Assembly: GCA_000934385.1 (NCBI GenBank)
Contig: KN880546.1
Coordinates: 1-64,000, forward strand
DNA: 64,000 nt
Direction: 5' to 3'
Source of the DNA: Cylindrobasidium torrendii FP15055 ss-10
Lineage: Eukaryota; Basidiomycota; Agaricomycetes; Agaricales; Physalacriaceae
Below the pieces are notes generated by a model. It was not told the origin of the DNA and searched no databases. It was given only the letters and a program-made list of their open reading frames with translations. How positions within the stretch are numbered: position 1 is the first letter of the stretch; the number at the start of each line of letters is the position of its first letter. Below, piece by piece: positions 11,550-22,256 of the stretch. The position numbers and the translations under genes were made by a program.

Positions 11550-13346
11550 ATGTCCACAGACACGCAAACAGTGGAAACAATCCGACTTGCTGCTGTCGAC
11601 TCCGGGCATAAGAACTACTACTACGGGGCGTACTACAGCGAGGGCGACGAGCGGTACGACGGTCAAATACTGCATTCAGTGGAAGCTGATTTGATACAGA
11701 AATATCGCCGGCGCGTGCGACGCCAAAGTAAATACCAGAGAGGAGGCAGAACTTGAAGTTCGTGTAAAACTCGGCCGGTCGCGTCATCTACTGACACTGA
11801 GCGCTGTAGGCCCTTGAGAAAGTCCTGGATGGAATAACGCGTCGCGGGAACGAAAGCTGGTCTATAGCTGCAACGTTCGAAATCCAAACATCCTGTGGTA
11901 CACTGTCGCAATGTATCACAGTCTCCAGCATTACAAGCGCCCATGATACTGACCTCGTTGAATACACAGGGCTTGTCGTCGACCTTCCAGAATACCGCAC
12001 CCTTGGAACCAAGGCTCGCGTACACCACCAAGTACAGCGCGCCAACAAGATGCTCCACAAGTTTTCTGCCCCAATTACATTTCGACTTGTGCCAAATTCG
12101 CAAACCGCGCCTGCTCGCACACTCGCAGAAGATTTTGCCCTGTCCAAAAACCCTCCCCGCGCCCCACATAGCGATGTCTCGCAGCCTTCATCCAGAGCTG
12201 AGCTATTACCCGCAACTAGCGCAAGCGCCTCCGTCCAACCAGTGAGTTTTCCCGTGATGCTGCATTCCGTAAAGCTAATCGGTAACAAGCCATCATCAAC
12301 TGTGGCTGCGCAAGCGACCAACAACAGTCTTTCTCTCCCCTCTGTTGACCAGTACATACCATTATCATGGTTTCATCGATGGGAAAAGGACCCAGCAGCT
12401 CAATCACGGATACAATTGCCTCAGGCTGGCCAACTAAAAAACATCGCACATCTTTGCGAAAAAGTGTTTGAAATGACGGCTAAACCGCTCAAAAGCATCT
12501 CATGGTGAGTCGATAACTGTTCTACTGTCTAGTCGCCTGACAGAGCTAACTTGCTTGCGCTAAATCAGGCCTGTGGAACCTAATACTCTATGGGATAGGG
12601 TGCTCGATATATTGATCAAGGTTGTCGACGCACATAGGCCACTGACGCATCGAGGTGCTGCTCTCGAATGTGACTTCGGGACGCAGGATGGAGGCGAGGC
12701 ATGTCATTCCGGAGTCAAGCGTCAAGCAGAGGATGATATCGACCTTGACTGTAATGCCAAACGCCAGAAGTCCGAAAGCGGCTGGATATCCACCACAAAA
12801 CCGTCTGACGAAGAGGTCCTTCTCATAGGGTTTTTTCCTGTGTTGAATGCGCTGCTTGATCGCATAAGCTCTGGCGAATGGGGTGGAAAACAGCCGATAG
12901 TGAACGTAGTCTACCTGAAGGGATCTGTGGATAACGAAGACCGAAGGCTTTACGCATGTATCCCCAAGGTCATCGCCAAGGTCAACACGCTTATCAACAA
13001 GATAAACGGTACTATCGCGAACGAGAGGCAGAAGTTGAGACAAGAAGGGAAACCTGCGGATTACCTGCGTCGAGTACATCTTGCTGTCCTTGAGCAACCA
13101 GACGCTCGGGAGAAGCTTTTTGGGAAAGGGAGGCTTGTTGGGCATCAGGGAGTGGTGTTTGCGGTGAGGTCTGTCACAGGCGGGCATGGTGACTTGGACG
13201 AAATATCGCGCAAGGAGATTCCTCGCCCGCAACCACCAGCGAGGCCACACGATGCTCGCCGTCGAAAACTGTACCGCGAACGACTGGCTAATGCTCGGGC
13301 AGAACCCGAGGCAGCTGCCTCTGAATCCGTGGTGTCGTCCAGCTAA
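11550..13346 (+). CDS. Unrecognised conserved-looking protein, about 545 aa
   Basis: I do not recognise this family. Three exons join cleanly in frame: 11550-11714 (MSTDTQTVETIRLAAVDSGH...), 11810-12504 and 12569-13346. Exon 2 has ordered sequence (GLVVDLPEYRTLGTKARVHH, then HKFSAPITFRLVP), a low-complexity stretch rich in S/P/A, and then SLPSVDQYIPLSWFHRWEKD. Exon 3 begins PVEPNTLWDRVLDILIKVV and contains a basic patch (NAKRQKSESG), a structured segment KQPIVNVVYLKGSVDNEDRR, and a charged C-terminus ending ESVVSSS. No signal peptide or membrane helix. The KR-rich patch hints at a nuclear protein, but that is inference. Confidence 0.72.
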
Positions 13347-13933
13347 CTCGGTTTATACGAATATATGATACCTTTTATTCCAAGTGTGGAACTATCATAC
13401 AAAGTGCTTTAATGAATTTAGATTCCTTGAGAATGTGTCTAGTGGTTAGGCCATGTGATAAGTTTTGGTCAGCTGACCGCGATGTAAGTGCAATGCATTA
13501 TGCCGCCGGCAACCCCACTGTGGCTTTCAGTTTCGACTGCCACTGCCAGGATCTGGCCAGGTTATGGACACTGTATCCTTGGTGGCAGGATCTAACTCTG
13601 ACCGAAAGCATCTCTTCGGCAGCTAAAGCATCGACGTCCTTCTGGAGCATGTGCGGAGGACTTGCAACCACGGGAAGACGCGAAACTCGAGGTGCGTGCT
13701 CTGCCGTATACTTATTGACCGCCGACTCATCTGCCGATGGTGTAGACTGTATTCAATGTTCTGAATACTATTGCCGAGCAAAGGCGCTGCAAGCCCCAGG
13801 CCGAATCCCAGGATCGATGTAGGATACGCAAGAACCAAAGGTCTGCATGAAGGGCCGTTGTCTTTGAACTCGATTTAGTCTTTGCTACAGATTACTTACC
13901 ACTCTAAATCGTCGCTACTTTCAAGTATTTCCT
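13347..13933. other. Intergenic, convergent 3' ends
   Basis: It lies between the stop of the unknown gene and the stop of the minus-strand epoxide-hydrolase-like gene. A 136-codon open stretch (13412-13822, plus) and a 71-codon minus stretch have no family features. I call no gene. Confidence 0.5.
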
Positions 13934-15579
13934 TTATAGCTTTGCCTTGGTCTGACGCACGACGTCCGCGCAGGGCCCCTTCCTCCCAAACATCCTCCGA
14001 AGGTCATCTACAAGCTCCTCTGGCTTCTCATGCGCTGCGAAGTGGCCTCCGCTGGTGTGCTGGGACACAAAAACAATGTTAGAAAGAACGTGATACCACC
14101 TAGGCGGTCGGTGAGTACAATGTCAAGCGGCGATGGAGCACGGTACGCACACATTGGGAGAGGTGCGAAGCTCTTTTGGGAAAGTGGATATACCAGTAGG
14201 AACGCTGAGCCTTTGACCGTAGACTTTTTGCGCGTCGTTGTTGTGCGTGACCTCATAGTAAATTCGAAGAGACGCTGCGGGACCTGCACGAGAGAATAGA
14301 TATATAGAGACCCAAGTGAGGACTAAAGTGGGTGTGAGAATAGGTCGCGAGCCGGCTGTGGATCGTACCTTCATCGTCCTCCCAAGCATAGTTATCCGTC
14401 CAGTTGACTAACTTTTCGTATATCCATGCGAGGAGGCCTACAGGAGAGTCGGCGAGGGAGTAGCCTATACTATGTCAGCCAATGCATTTTTCAACAAAAA
14501 CAAAGAGTGTACCAAGCGTCTGAGGCTGCGTGGACTGTTCAGCATAGTATCCCCGTCCATTTTCTTGGAACAACGCAGTGCGCTTGATGCTTTCTTTCTC
14601 TTCCTTTGAATACGGCGTAAGACGATGCTGGACGTAGAGGAGAGGATTTTTGAAGAGCGTGGGTTCTACTCCCCTGCGATATCGATCAGGTGAGTAGGAA
14701 GTTGAATGTCAAAGACGGTCCGAGAGATACGCACTGAGGGAAGTTGGTGTGACAGGCGACGACGTGCTTGCCACCGTAAAGTAGACCCATGGTACGAATA
14801 ACCTGGAGTAGGTCAGTATGGAGTGTGTGTGTGAAGACCAATGCCTAACGCACCATTGCTCCCCAATCACCACCCTGAGTTACTGCGAAGAGTCAAACAT
14901 AAAGCCCAGAGGGTGTGTTCGACGCTTACCGTACTTCTTGTACCCTAGAGCATTCATTAGCTTGTTTCCAAGCTACATTCACGGATGAGTGGAGATTCTT
15001 CCAATGGGATTGGCTGGAACTTGACACACCTCAGCATATTGAGGCATGGAGAAGCCTCTGAGCGTCGGTGCCTCTGAGAATCCATAGCCAGGCAGACTGA
15101 GGGCGACGACATGGAAAGATGGGAATGCCGGGGACGTCTGTGTGAGGAGGGGCAGAATCTTGCGCACTTCCAGGAAGCTTCCTGGCCCTGTTGTAGAAAT
15201 AGACGGTCAGCGGATCACTACATGTCATGCGTAGAGACAGACAGCCATGTACGAAAAGTAGCGGGATAGCCTTCCGGCTTGTGCTGCGTTTGTGCACAAA
15301 GTGAATGTTTAGCTTTTCAAAGCCATCGACGTCGATGTCCATTGTAAATTGAGGGAGCTCGGCGTTGATTTTGGCCTCTTGCGCGCGCCAGTCGAATCCG
15401 GTCTGCCAACGACCTACCAGGCGCTTGATATCGTCCAGAGGAGCGCCATAGTCGCGTTCGGCATTCTTGAGTTCATCGGGGAATGTGGCGAGGGCGAGTT
15501 TCTGGTGCACCAGATCAATTTGGGATTGCGGGACAGCGATTTGGAAGGGAGAGATGGCAGAAACTGTCTTGGACGACAT
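13934..15579 (-). CDS. Epoxide hydrolase-like alpha/beta hydrolase (EHN domain), no signal peptide
   Basis: Member of the juvenile-hormone/microsomal epoxide-hydrolase-like group: an N-terminal EHN domain and an alpha/beta-hydrolase core. Starts [23 protein letters not shown] blocks are [20 protein letters not shown] and [20 protein letters not shown]. The core has the oxyanion region [38 protein letters not shown], nucleophile Asp in [10 protein letters not shown], and C-terminal [10 protein letters not shown] and the catalytic His in [20 protein letters not shown]. Ends [11 protein letters not shown]. About ten short introns. A paralogue lies at 18242-19937. The presence of Asp (not Ser) as nucleophile supports epoxide hydrolysis; substrate unknown. 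Confidence 0.88.
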
Positions 15580-16281
15580 GATGGGGTGAAAGAAAAAGAG
15601 GAACCCCGCATTACGTCGAGAGAATGCTTGCTCAGTAAGCTGTTGTCGGTCAGACAACCTTTAGGTCATCTAGATGGCCACGGGGACAAGCAAGATGTTG
15701 GCCGTTATGGTTCATGTTACTAGAGAGTTTCATTGTAGAAAGACTGTGTTCAAACTGCGCCCTTGTTGGTGGGAGAACCAGCCGTGATGCAGGAAGAAAG
15801 CTTGAGCAGGGAGCTTCCACCATAGATAAGGATCTTTAGTTCGAATTAGAGCGAGGTAAGTCCGCTACGGTTCCGTTTGGAGACTGGCGAGTCAGAAGGG
15901 ATTCATGAAAACGCCACTGGTTCTGAATCGAGAATAGATAGCCTGGAGATAACCTTGTGATAAGTTGCAGATTCTGCTTTTTTTTGAGTTGGTGAGGACG
16001 CAACCACGACTAATATTCAGGAGAAAATTCTGTAAACAATGTTGTATGCCATGGTGGTAAAGATGGACACTGGCGAACGCTGTCGCCGGCTTGTTGTCCA
16101 ATTTGGCCAATTTTCATTTCACCGCTTATGTCAGCGGCTAGCACATGGACAAACATCGAGTGCGATGTTCTTCGACTACGCCGTCATCCTGGCTGGCCTT
16201 TCGCAAGGCTAGCGTCTGACTCACCCAGGGACCTTTATTTTTTGCTCTGGCGTCCATATCAACCCAGTCGCTCCTTTAATC
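15580..16281. other. Divergent intergenic region
   Basis: Upstream of the minus-strand epoxide hydrolase-like gene and of the plus-strand disordered protein. Short open frames inside have no recognisable features. I see no gene or repeat. Confidence 0.45.
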
Positions 16282-17901
16282 ATGCTCAATTACACCCCGG
16301 CTCCAGCCCGGCGGACACACAAGAAGCGGACGTCTGCACTACGCCTGTCGACAGAGACGACGGCCACATTGCCAGAATACCACTCTCATCACAACTGGAA
16401 CCAACGGCCAGACTCGGGCAACCCGCTCGATCTCCCGCCAGACTACGAGGACAGCGCAGAAGAGGCCGACGAGGATACCGACGACGAGGGCCAAACTCTG
16501 GTTTACTCGCCGCCATCCACTTCATCTCTCCCCACCAAGCCGCGCCGACGACAATCCCATCACCGTCGCAAGTCGTCATCCCCGTCGTTATCGTCCGACT
16601 CTTTTCTCGACTCGTTGCTCGAACGGAGTGTACACGCCCTGGAAATATCAAACGTGCTCCTGCAGTCGTCCATGTCCACCCAGACTACCTTTGCCCATCT
16701 CAATGCGTCCGACAGCCAGCTAGAAACAACCTACACGCGTTCGGCACTGCATTCGCGCAGCGGAAGCTCACATCACTGGTCGGACGACTTGGAGGAGATC
16801 AACCGCGATGTGGATAGGCTATTTCTCCAGGGAAGCTCAAGTAAACGGAATAGCGGGCACTCGTCGCGCTCAGAGGGCAGTATCAGTATGAGCGTTCCCA
16901 TATCCAGCTCCCCGCCTCCGATCCACGCTTTCCAACGAAGACGACCTTCACTCGACTCCGTAGCCCCTTCATCCGCGTTAGAAACACCCAAGCTGCGCCT
17001 TGCAGCGACTGGCAGGGAACGGCTTATTGCGCAGGCACCGCGGGCGATGACCCAATACGTTGGCCACGACGAGGACCTGGGAACTATTCGTATGCCCTCT
17101 ACGCTTGGTCTCCGGTCCGGCGCATCCGCCTATCCCGCTACCCCGTCTCCCCCACAGCCTCCACCTTCGTCGGCGCGCGCGTACACGATGCTTTCCTCGT
17201 TTGTCAACAGCGCGGCGGGACCATCAAATTTGTCACGGCGCAGCTCAAGTACAAGCACTGAACGCAGCGGAGGCCACACGCCGCGTAGGGCTTCTTCGAC
17301 CAGGACGCTGCGTTCCCGCTCACAAACACCTAAACCCATCACAATACCGACGATAGAAGAAGTCTCCCAGTCCTCTGACTCCTCTGACGGCGTCCATGCA
17401 CGAATGACGGTCAAGAGTTTGCGACGAATCCTCAGCGACCAACCTCCACCCCCGCCGCACTCCGCCATACTTACCAAACGGTTCCCAATCACACCCATAC
17501 CTACGCCAGAAGCCTCCACGTCGACTGCGACGGCGTCTATATCCCGATTATTTACTAAAGGAACCCATTCTTCTACGACACGGCCCAGATCTCCTCCCCG
17601 ACAAAGCGTGCTCAAGTCTGGCACTGCGACACCCCGGACTCCAGCCAGCTCTGTGCCCTCCACTCCCAAACGTATCAGCTTTGCCGAACTACCTGAAGCG
17701 CACCAAAGCTCGACGGGCAAGTTTAAAGCAAAGGACAAGAAACGGCGGGATAAGAAGAAAGGCAAGGGGAAGGAAGAGGAGCAGACAGGCTGGTGGAGCT
17801 GGCTGGCGAGCGGATTGACGACGCCGACTGGGATAGAAAGGATAGAAGACCGTGTCCAGCGCGGATGGGGCGGACCCCGGATGGACGATTGGGGCGTATA
17901 G
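16282..17901 (+). CDS. Large serine/proline-rich disordered protein, function unknown
   Basis: A single 539-codon exon without introns. Almost the whole protein is low complexity: acidic near residue 55-75 (DYEDSAEEADEDTDDEGQT), then RRR/HHRRKSSSPS basic-serine patches, repeated SS/SP/TP clusters, and a basic KDKKRRDKKKGKGKEEE block. It ends with a tryptophan/glycine-rich tail (GWWSWLASGLTTPTGIERI, GWGGPRMDDWGV), likely the conserved functional motif. A short helix at about 110-160 (FLDSLLERSVHALEISNVLL) may be structured. Many SP/TP sites and RxxS motifs suggest kinase regulation. No known domain. The absence of introns is unusual beside its neighbours. Confidence 0.8.
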   Translation: MLNYTPAPARRTHKKRTSALRLSTETTATLPEYHSHHNWNQRPDSGNPLDLPPDYEDSAEEADEDTDDEGQTLVYSPPSTSSLPTKPRRRQSHHRRKSSSPSLSSDSFLDSLLERSVHALEISNVLLQSSMSTQTTFAHLNASDSQLETTYTRSALHSRSGSSHHWSDDLEEINRDVDRLFLQGSSSKRNSGHSSRSEGSISMSVPISSSPPPIHAFQRRRPSLDSVAPSSALETPKLRLAATGRERLIAQAPRAMTQYVGHDEDLGTIRMPSTLGLRSGASAYPATPSPPQPPPSSARAYTMLSSFVNSAAGPSNLSRRSSSTSTERSGGHTPRRASSTRTLRSRSQTPKPITIPTIEEVSQSSDSSDGVHARMTVKSLRRILSDQPPPPPHSAILTKRFPITPIPTPEASTSTATASISRLFTKGTHSSTTRPRSPPRQSVLKSGTATPRTPASSVPSTPKRISFAELPEAHQSSTGKFKAKDKKRRDKKKGKGKEEEQTGWWSWLASGLTTPTGIERIEDRVQRGWGGPRMDDWGV

Positions 17902-18241
17902 CACTAGCGCCGCCTTTGTATATAACCCATAGCGCTATCGCTAGTTCATGTAAGTAAACTTATTCGTATACCAGACCGTGGAGCTTTGGATATCAACATC
18001 AACATCTGTACTACATGCCATCTGACTACGTCTTTGTTCTTTAGTTTGCTTGGACTAATTTTGATGCTTGGTTTGTGCGCAGGATATATCTCAAGACGGA
18101 ATTGTTACGCCGGCAGTAAGGATCTTTTCACGTATACATTCATTACCTTTTCCCGCAGAGCCGCGTGCTTGTGTTTGGAGTTCCCGGTCAAACTAACATA
18201 TATAGTGCTCGTCTCAAGCTCTATTATCACTCTCTGTCCCC
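17902..18241. promoter_or_regulatory. Upstream region of secreted EHN hydrolase; ATATATA near 18198
   Basis: 340 bp with no gene. A plus-strand CATATATAG near 18197-18205, about 40 nt before the start codon, fits a TATA box for the following gene. Confidence 0.45.
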
Positions 18242-19937
18242 ATGTTTCCCCCATTCCTTCTGACGACCATCGCCTTCGGCCTATTCACGGCTTCATTTTC
18301 CTCTGCATCGCCAGATCCTACGCCGTTCCAAATATCAGTCCCAGCAGAGAGCATTGACCTTCTCCACCAGAAGCTCGCTCTCACGACCTTCCCAGACGAG
18401 CTGGTAGACGTTGACCGTGACTATGGAGTTCCGCTTGAAGACCTGAAGCGACTTGTGTCGTGCTGGAAAGACACATTCGACTGGCGCGCACAAGAAGCTG
18501 CCCTCAACGCCGAGCTCCCTCAATACACAGTCGATATCGATGTCGACGGCTTTGATACCCTCAACGTCCACTTTGTTCACCAACGCAGCTCGGAGCCGAA
18601 CGCTATTCCTCTCCTTTTCGTGCATGGATGTATGTACACTCAACTCTTGGAACGCACTTGGTCAAGTTTCTAACAATCCGTTGATAGGGCCAGGCAGCTT
18701 CCTGGAAGTGCGCAAGGTACTACCCTTGCTGACAGAAGGATCGCCTTCCTTCCATGTTGTCGCTCTCAGCCTCCCCGGCTTTGGATTCTCGGAGGCGCCC
18801 AGACGCAAAGGGTTTGGACTACCCCAGTTTGCTGAGGTATTTCTCAATCTTCAAGTTCCTTTCTTGTCGCTGGCTGACACGGGACCACTAGGTAGGAAAT
18901 AAGCTGATGGTAGCGCTTGGGTACGACAAATATGGTACGTCACAAACACGAAGAAAGTACCGCTCTGTTTCGCTGACACAACAGGTATGCAGTTACGCAA
19001 GGTGGTGATTGGGGTAGCTTGGTAGGCAACCTTCCAGGGATACCTGAGCATCGCTGAACAAACCACTTACAGATCACCCGGTCAATGGGATTCTTATACG
19101 GTAACGATTCGCATGTTGTAGCCAGCCACACAAACTTTCCTCAGTGAGATCCCCACATACCCATCCTCCCTGCACGCTGATAGATTCTTTGCAGAGGAAT
19201 ACAACCCGATGGAGACGAGCAGCCATACACAGATATAGAGGAAGCGCGCCTCGCCCGTACGGAGTGGTACGAGACGGAAGGGATGGGATACTATAGTGAG
19301 CAATCTACACAGCCTCAGACACTCGGTACGTCGTGCATCAATTGTTTAGTCCGAATATGGATATGGAATGACTAAGCACATGTGCAGGATATGCCTTAGC
19401 CGACTCGCCTGCCGGACTCCTGGCATGGATCTATGAGAAGCTCATCAACTGGACGGACAATTATCCTTGGGAAGACGATGAAGGTGCGCTGATATACTTG
19501 GATTTGCTCACTATCGTGCTAATGGTCTGAGAGTCCTAACATGGGTCTCGATCTACTATTTCTCCCGTGCTGGACCAGCTGCATCCACAAGAGTTTATTA
19601 CGAGTTCGAAAAGAATGTCGACTTCAAGAAGATGCTTTATGGGACGAGGCTGGATGTCCCGACTGGTTTATCGCATTTCCCGAAAGAAATACGGGCATCA
19701 CCAGATGCGTGAGTATTTCTTTGTTTGATTTTTGTGCTACGTTCATTGACTTGGGCGTGAAGGTGGTATGATGTGCTTTACAATGTTGTGTTTTCATCGC
19801 AGCACGACCACGGAGGGCATTTCGCGGCTCACGAAAATCCCCAAGTATTGGTAAACGACGTGAAGAGGATGTTCGGAACTGACGGTCCTCTTGCCGATGT
19901 GTTGGTGCAACTGAAGACAGAGTCTATGCACAATTAG
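18242..19937 (+). CDS. Epoxide hydrolase-like alpha/beta hydrolase (EHN domain), secreted paralogue
   Basis: A close relative of the gene at 13934-15579 with the same blocks: [82 protein letters not shown], nucleophile Asp in [15 protein letters not shown], and the His in [20 protein letters not shown]; it ends LKTESMHN. Unlike its relative it begins with a hydrophobic leader [20 protein letters not shown] and SAS cleavage-like site, so it is probably secreted or ER-luminal. About nine short introns. Catalytic Asp and His are present. Orientation is opposite to the paralogue, with one unrelated gene between. Confidence 0.88.
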
Positions 19938-20296
19938 TCGTAGAGATTATGAGTTAGCACTACTACTGGTACACGCTCCATGCCAATCGCGACTAACCAG
20001 CTAGTTCAGTGGTGCTGGATCTTCTATTCTCCTTGCATTCAAGACACACAGATTCTGCTATTTGTTTGTGAGACAGAACAGTGCTCTGTTCAAGGGGATA
20101 CTAGTCTCAGAGGAGCCATGTCGGACATGAGCTGCATGGCAAGGGGCCCAATGAAGATTTGCACAAACGCGTGGGACTTGTGCTTTGTGTGGGTACAAGA
20201 TCGCCTAGATTAACACTAGTCCGTGATACACGTGTATATGGTAGTACAGAGAGGTGAAATATGAAGCATATGGTTTACAGACCGCGAGTAGCTATA
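19938..20296. other. Intergenic, convergent 3' ends
   Basis: It lies between the plus-strand hydrolase stop and the minus-strand F-box-like gene stop. No gene or repeat recognised. Confidence 0.45.
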
Positions 20297-21615
20297 TTAC
20301 GACGGAGCATTGTTGTGTATCCTGTAGACGCGCGCAACGCCGCTTTCTGCCAACCGCTTGAGCATGCCTCTGAATTCATCGAGAATAGGGCTCGGGCCGC
20401 CTTGCTGCACGCTCTTCCCCCCAGCTTGTTGAGGATCATACGCCATGTATCTTTCCCGCCTCGATGCAACGGAAACATAGAACGCCGTCAACTCCGGAAA
20501 GTCCCTCTTGTCGGATAAGGTTTTGTCGAGCAGTGACCAGCATGCAACGGTAAGGTCCGCGAAGACAAAGCATCTGTTGATGTCGGACACAGCGTACAGC
20601 TCGACCTCTGCCAAACGACAATTGGTTCCCCCTGCGAGCTGCAGCGACTTGCAGTACCAGTTCATGAGGAAGTAATTTTCTGTGTTGACAGACACGGTCG
20701 TGGTATTCCCGACGAATGTAACGCGCCTCAATGCACGAATAGGAATAGGCTCGAATGTGTTTGCCGAATAGCCTGGAACAGACACACATAAGCTTCCATG
20801 ATTGGCGTCATGAGGATACATAAGAACGCACCGTGCCCAGTGACCGACACCGTCAGCTCCTCCAGCGTTCCCTCGCAAATCTTGAGCAGCGCGATAAGAC
20901 TGGGGATGTTTCTGTTCAAGCCGATGGAGAACTTGAGGATCCGAAGGTTGTTGATGGAGACTGGACACGTCCTTGTCCGCAACAAGCAGGACACGACATG
21001 GTCGTCCCAGAAGTCGTACCCAGTTGCGAGACTCTTCACCATCGGCCCTTCTTCCAGTTCATCGGTGTTTTCTACAGGCAGGCTGGCCTGCACTACCAAT
21101 AACTTTGGATCCGTGCACCCGAAATGCGCTAGCCGAGGGAAAGCACGGGCCACAGCGAAGAGGTGTCTATAGTCCGACGGGAAACTAACCCCGCAGAGGT
21201 CGAGGGAGGTGAGGTCGTGCTTGAAGATGGCTGCAAGCGGAGAAGGGAAGTTCGGCAACGGACACATAATATCCCCGCCCACGAGCTCGACGTGCTCCAA
21301 GTTTGTGAATGTCTCGATGAGCGTGCGGAGTAGGGGCTCTTTGCTCACGTCTCCCAAAGTAGCGTTGGGAGTGCGTACGGCAGGCGCAACGACAAGACGC
21401 CGGACGTAGATGGCCAGACGAGGAGATCCGCAAATGCGTTCGAATAGTGCCAGGCATTCGAAAGGTTGAGTAAGGGTGACCGACGAGAATAGGTGCGCCT
21501 GGCTCTGTCTGGTGAACTGAGAGCAAGCAAGCGAACATGCTCGAATAGTGTCCAGGTCGCCGGATGCCTGGTCGACAATGGCATCGAGAAGCTCTTGAGG
21601 CAGGTCCAAGAGCAT
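20297..21615 (-). CDS. F-box-like / leucine-rich protein
   Basis: Begins MLLDLPQELLDAIVDQASGD, with L-PxEL--xIV typical of a degenerate fungal F-box, followed by IRACSLACSQFTRQSQAHLF. The remainder has leucine-rich-repeat-like segments (FTNLEHVELVGGDIMCPLPN; LTSLDLCGVSF; INNLRILKFSIGLN; TLEELTVSVTGHG). After one intron the C-terminal part contains IRALRRVTFVGNTTTVSVNT and LAEVELYAVSDINRCF and ends RVYRIHNNAPS. Such proteins are numerous in Agaricomycetes; members usually act as SCF adaptors, but Skp1 binding is not shown here. About 420 residues. Upstream minus-strand reading extends open but I use the ATG that starts the F-box. Confidence 0.82.
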
Positions 21616-22256
21616 TGTAAAGTGTACTGCGTATGGTGGTGGTGGTGAGAGGAGGAAAGTAACTTGGGGGCTAGGAGCCAAGTGCCAGGAAAACACGCTT
21701 TTGAGGGATCTATAAAGGGGTCTGGGGTCATTAAAGAGATTTACCTCCTCCGAGGGAACATGTGCAGGGCGGGAGAGCGGACAGCCTAACACTTGTGTCG
21801 AGTCAATGTCAAGTAGTCTATTGCGTTCCCTCGCGCCCGTTACCCTTTCATGCACACCAGTCATACTGTTGCCCGACATTACCCCCGATATTGCCTGCAG
21901 GAAACCATAACAGACTGCCGGAGGCGCTTGCATCCCCAAATTAACCGCACTGCAGCGAGGAGGCGAGCTACAAGCACGCTATGGTCATGAATTGATGGAC
22001 ACACGCTCGGAAGACGGTTGGCACCCAACGGCGCGAATATCGTAAATTAACCATCGCGATCCCCGCACGGTATACCATAACATGACAACGACGACAAAGC
22101 AATCTACAGAAATAATCTATTAGACGAAAAATGGTATGGAGGAATGGTCAAAAATCAGGATCCAGTGCGCTTTGTTCTACTTCTTGTCGAGCTCGGGTAG
22201 CTCTCTAGTGGTCTTCTCTCTATTATGACCATTGCTTCATGATATATGGTTCGTCG
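21616..22256. other. Intergenic, nothing recognised
   Basis: Downstream of the minus-strand phosphodiesterase gene and upstream of the F-box-like gene. An open frame continues 5' of the F-box start to about 21939 but lacks conservation and probably represents leader sequence. Confidence 0.45.

Noticed and set aside
13412..13822. 136-codon plus-strand open frame after the unknown gene
   Set aside because: No start context, no homology features, and it overlaps convergent 3' ends.
17130..17765. 211-codon minus-strand frame opposite the serine-rich gene
   Set aside because: Antisense shadow of a long GC-rich exon; no conserved motif.
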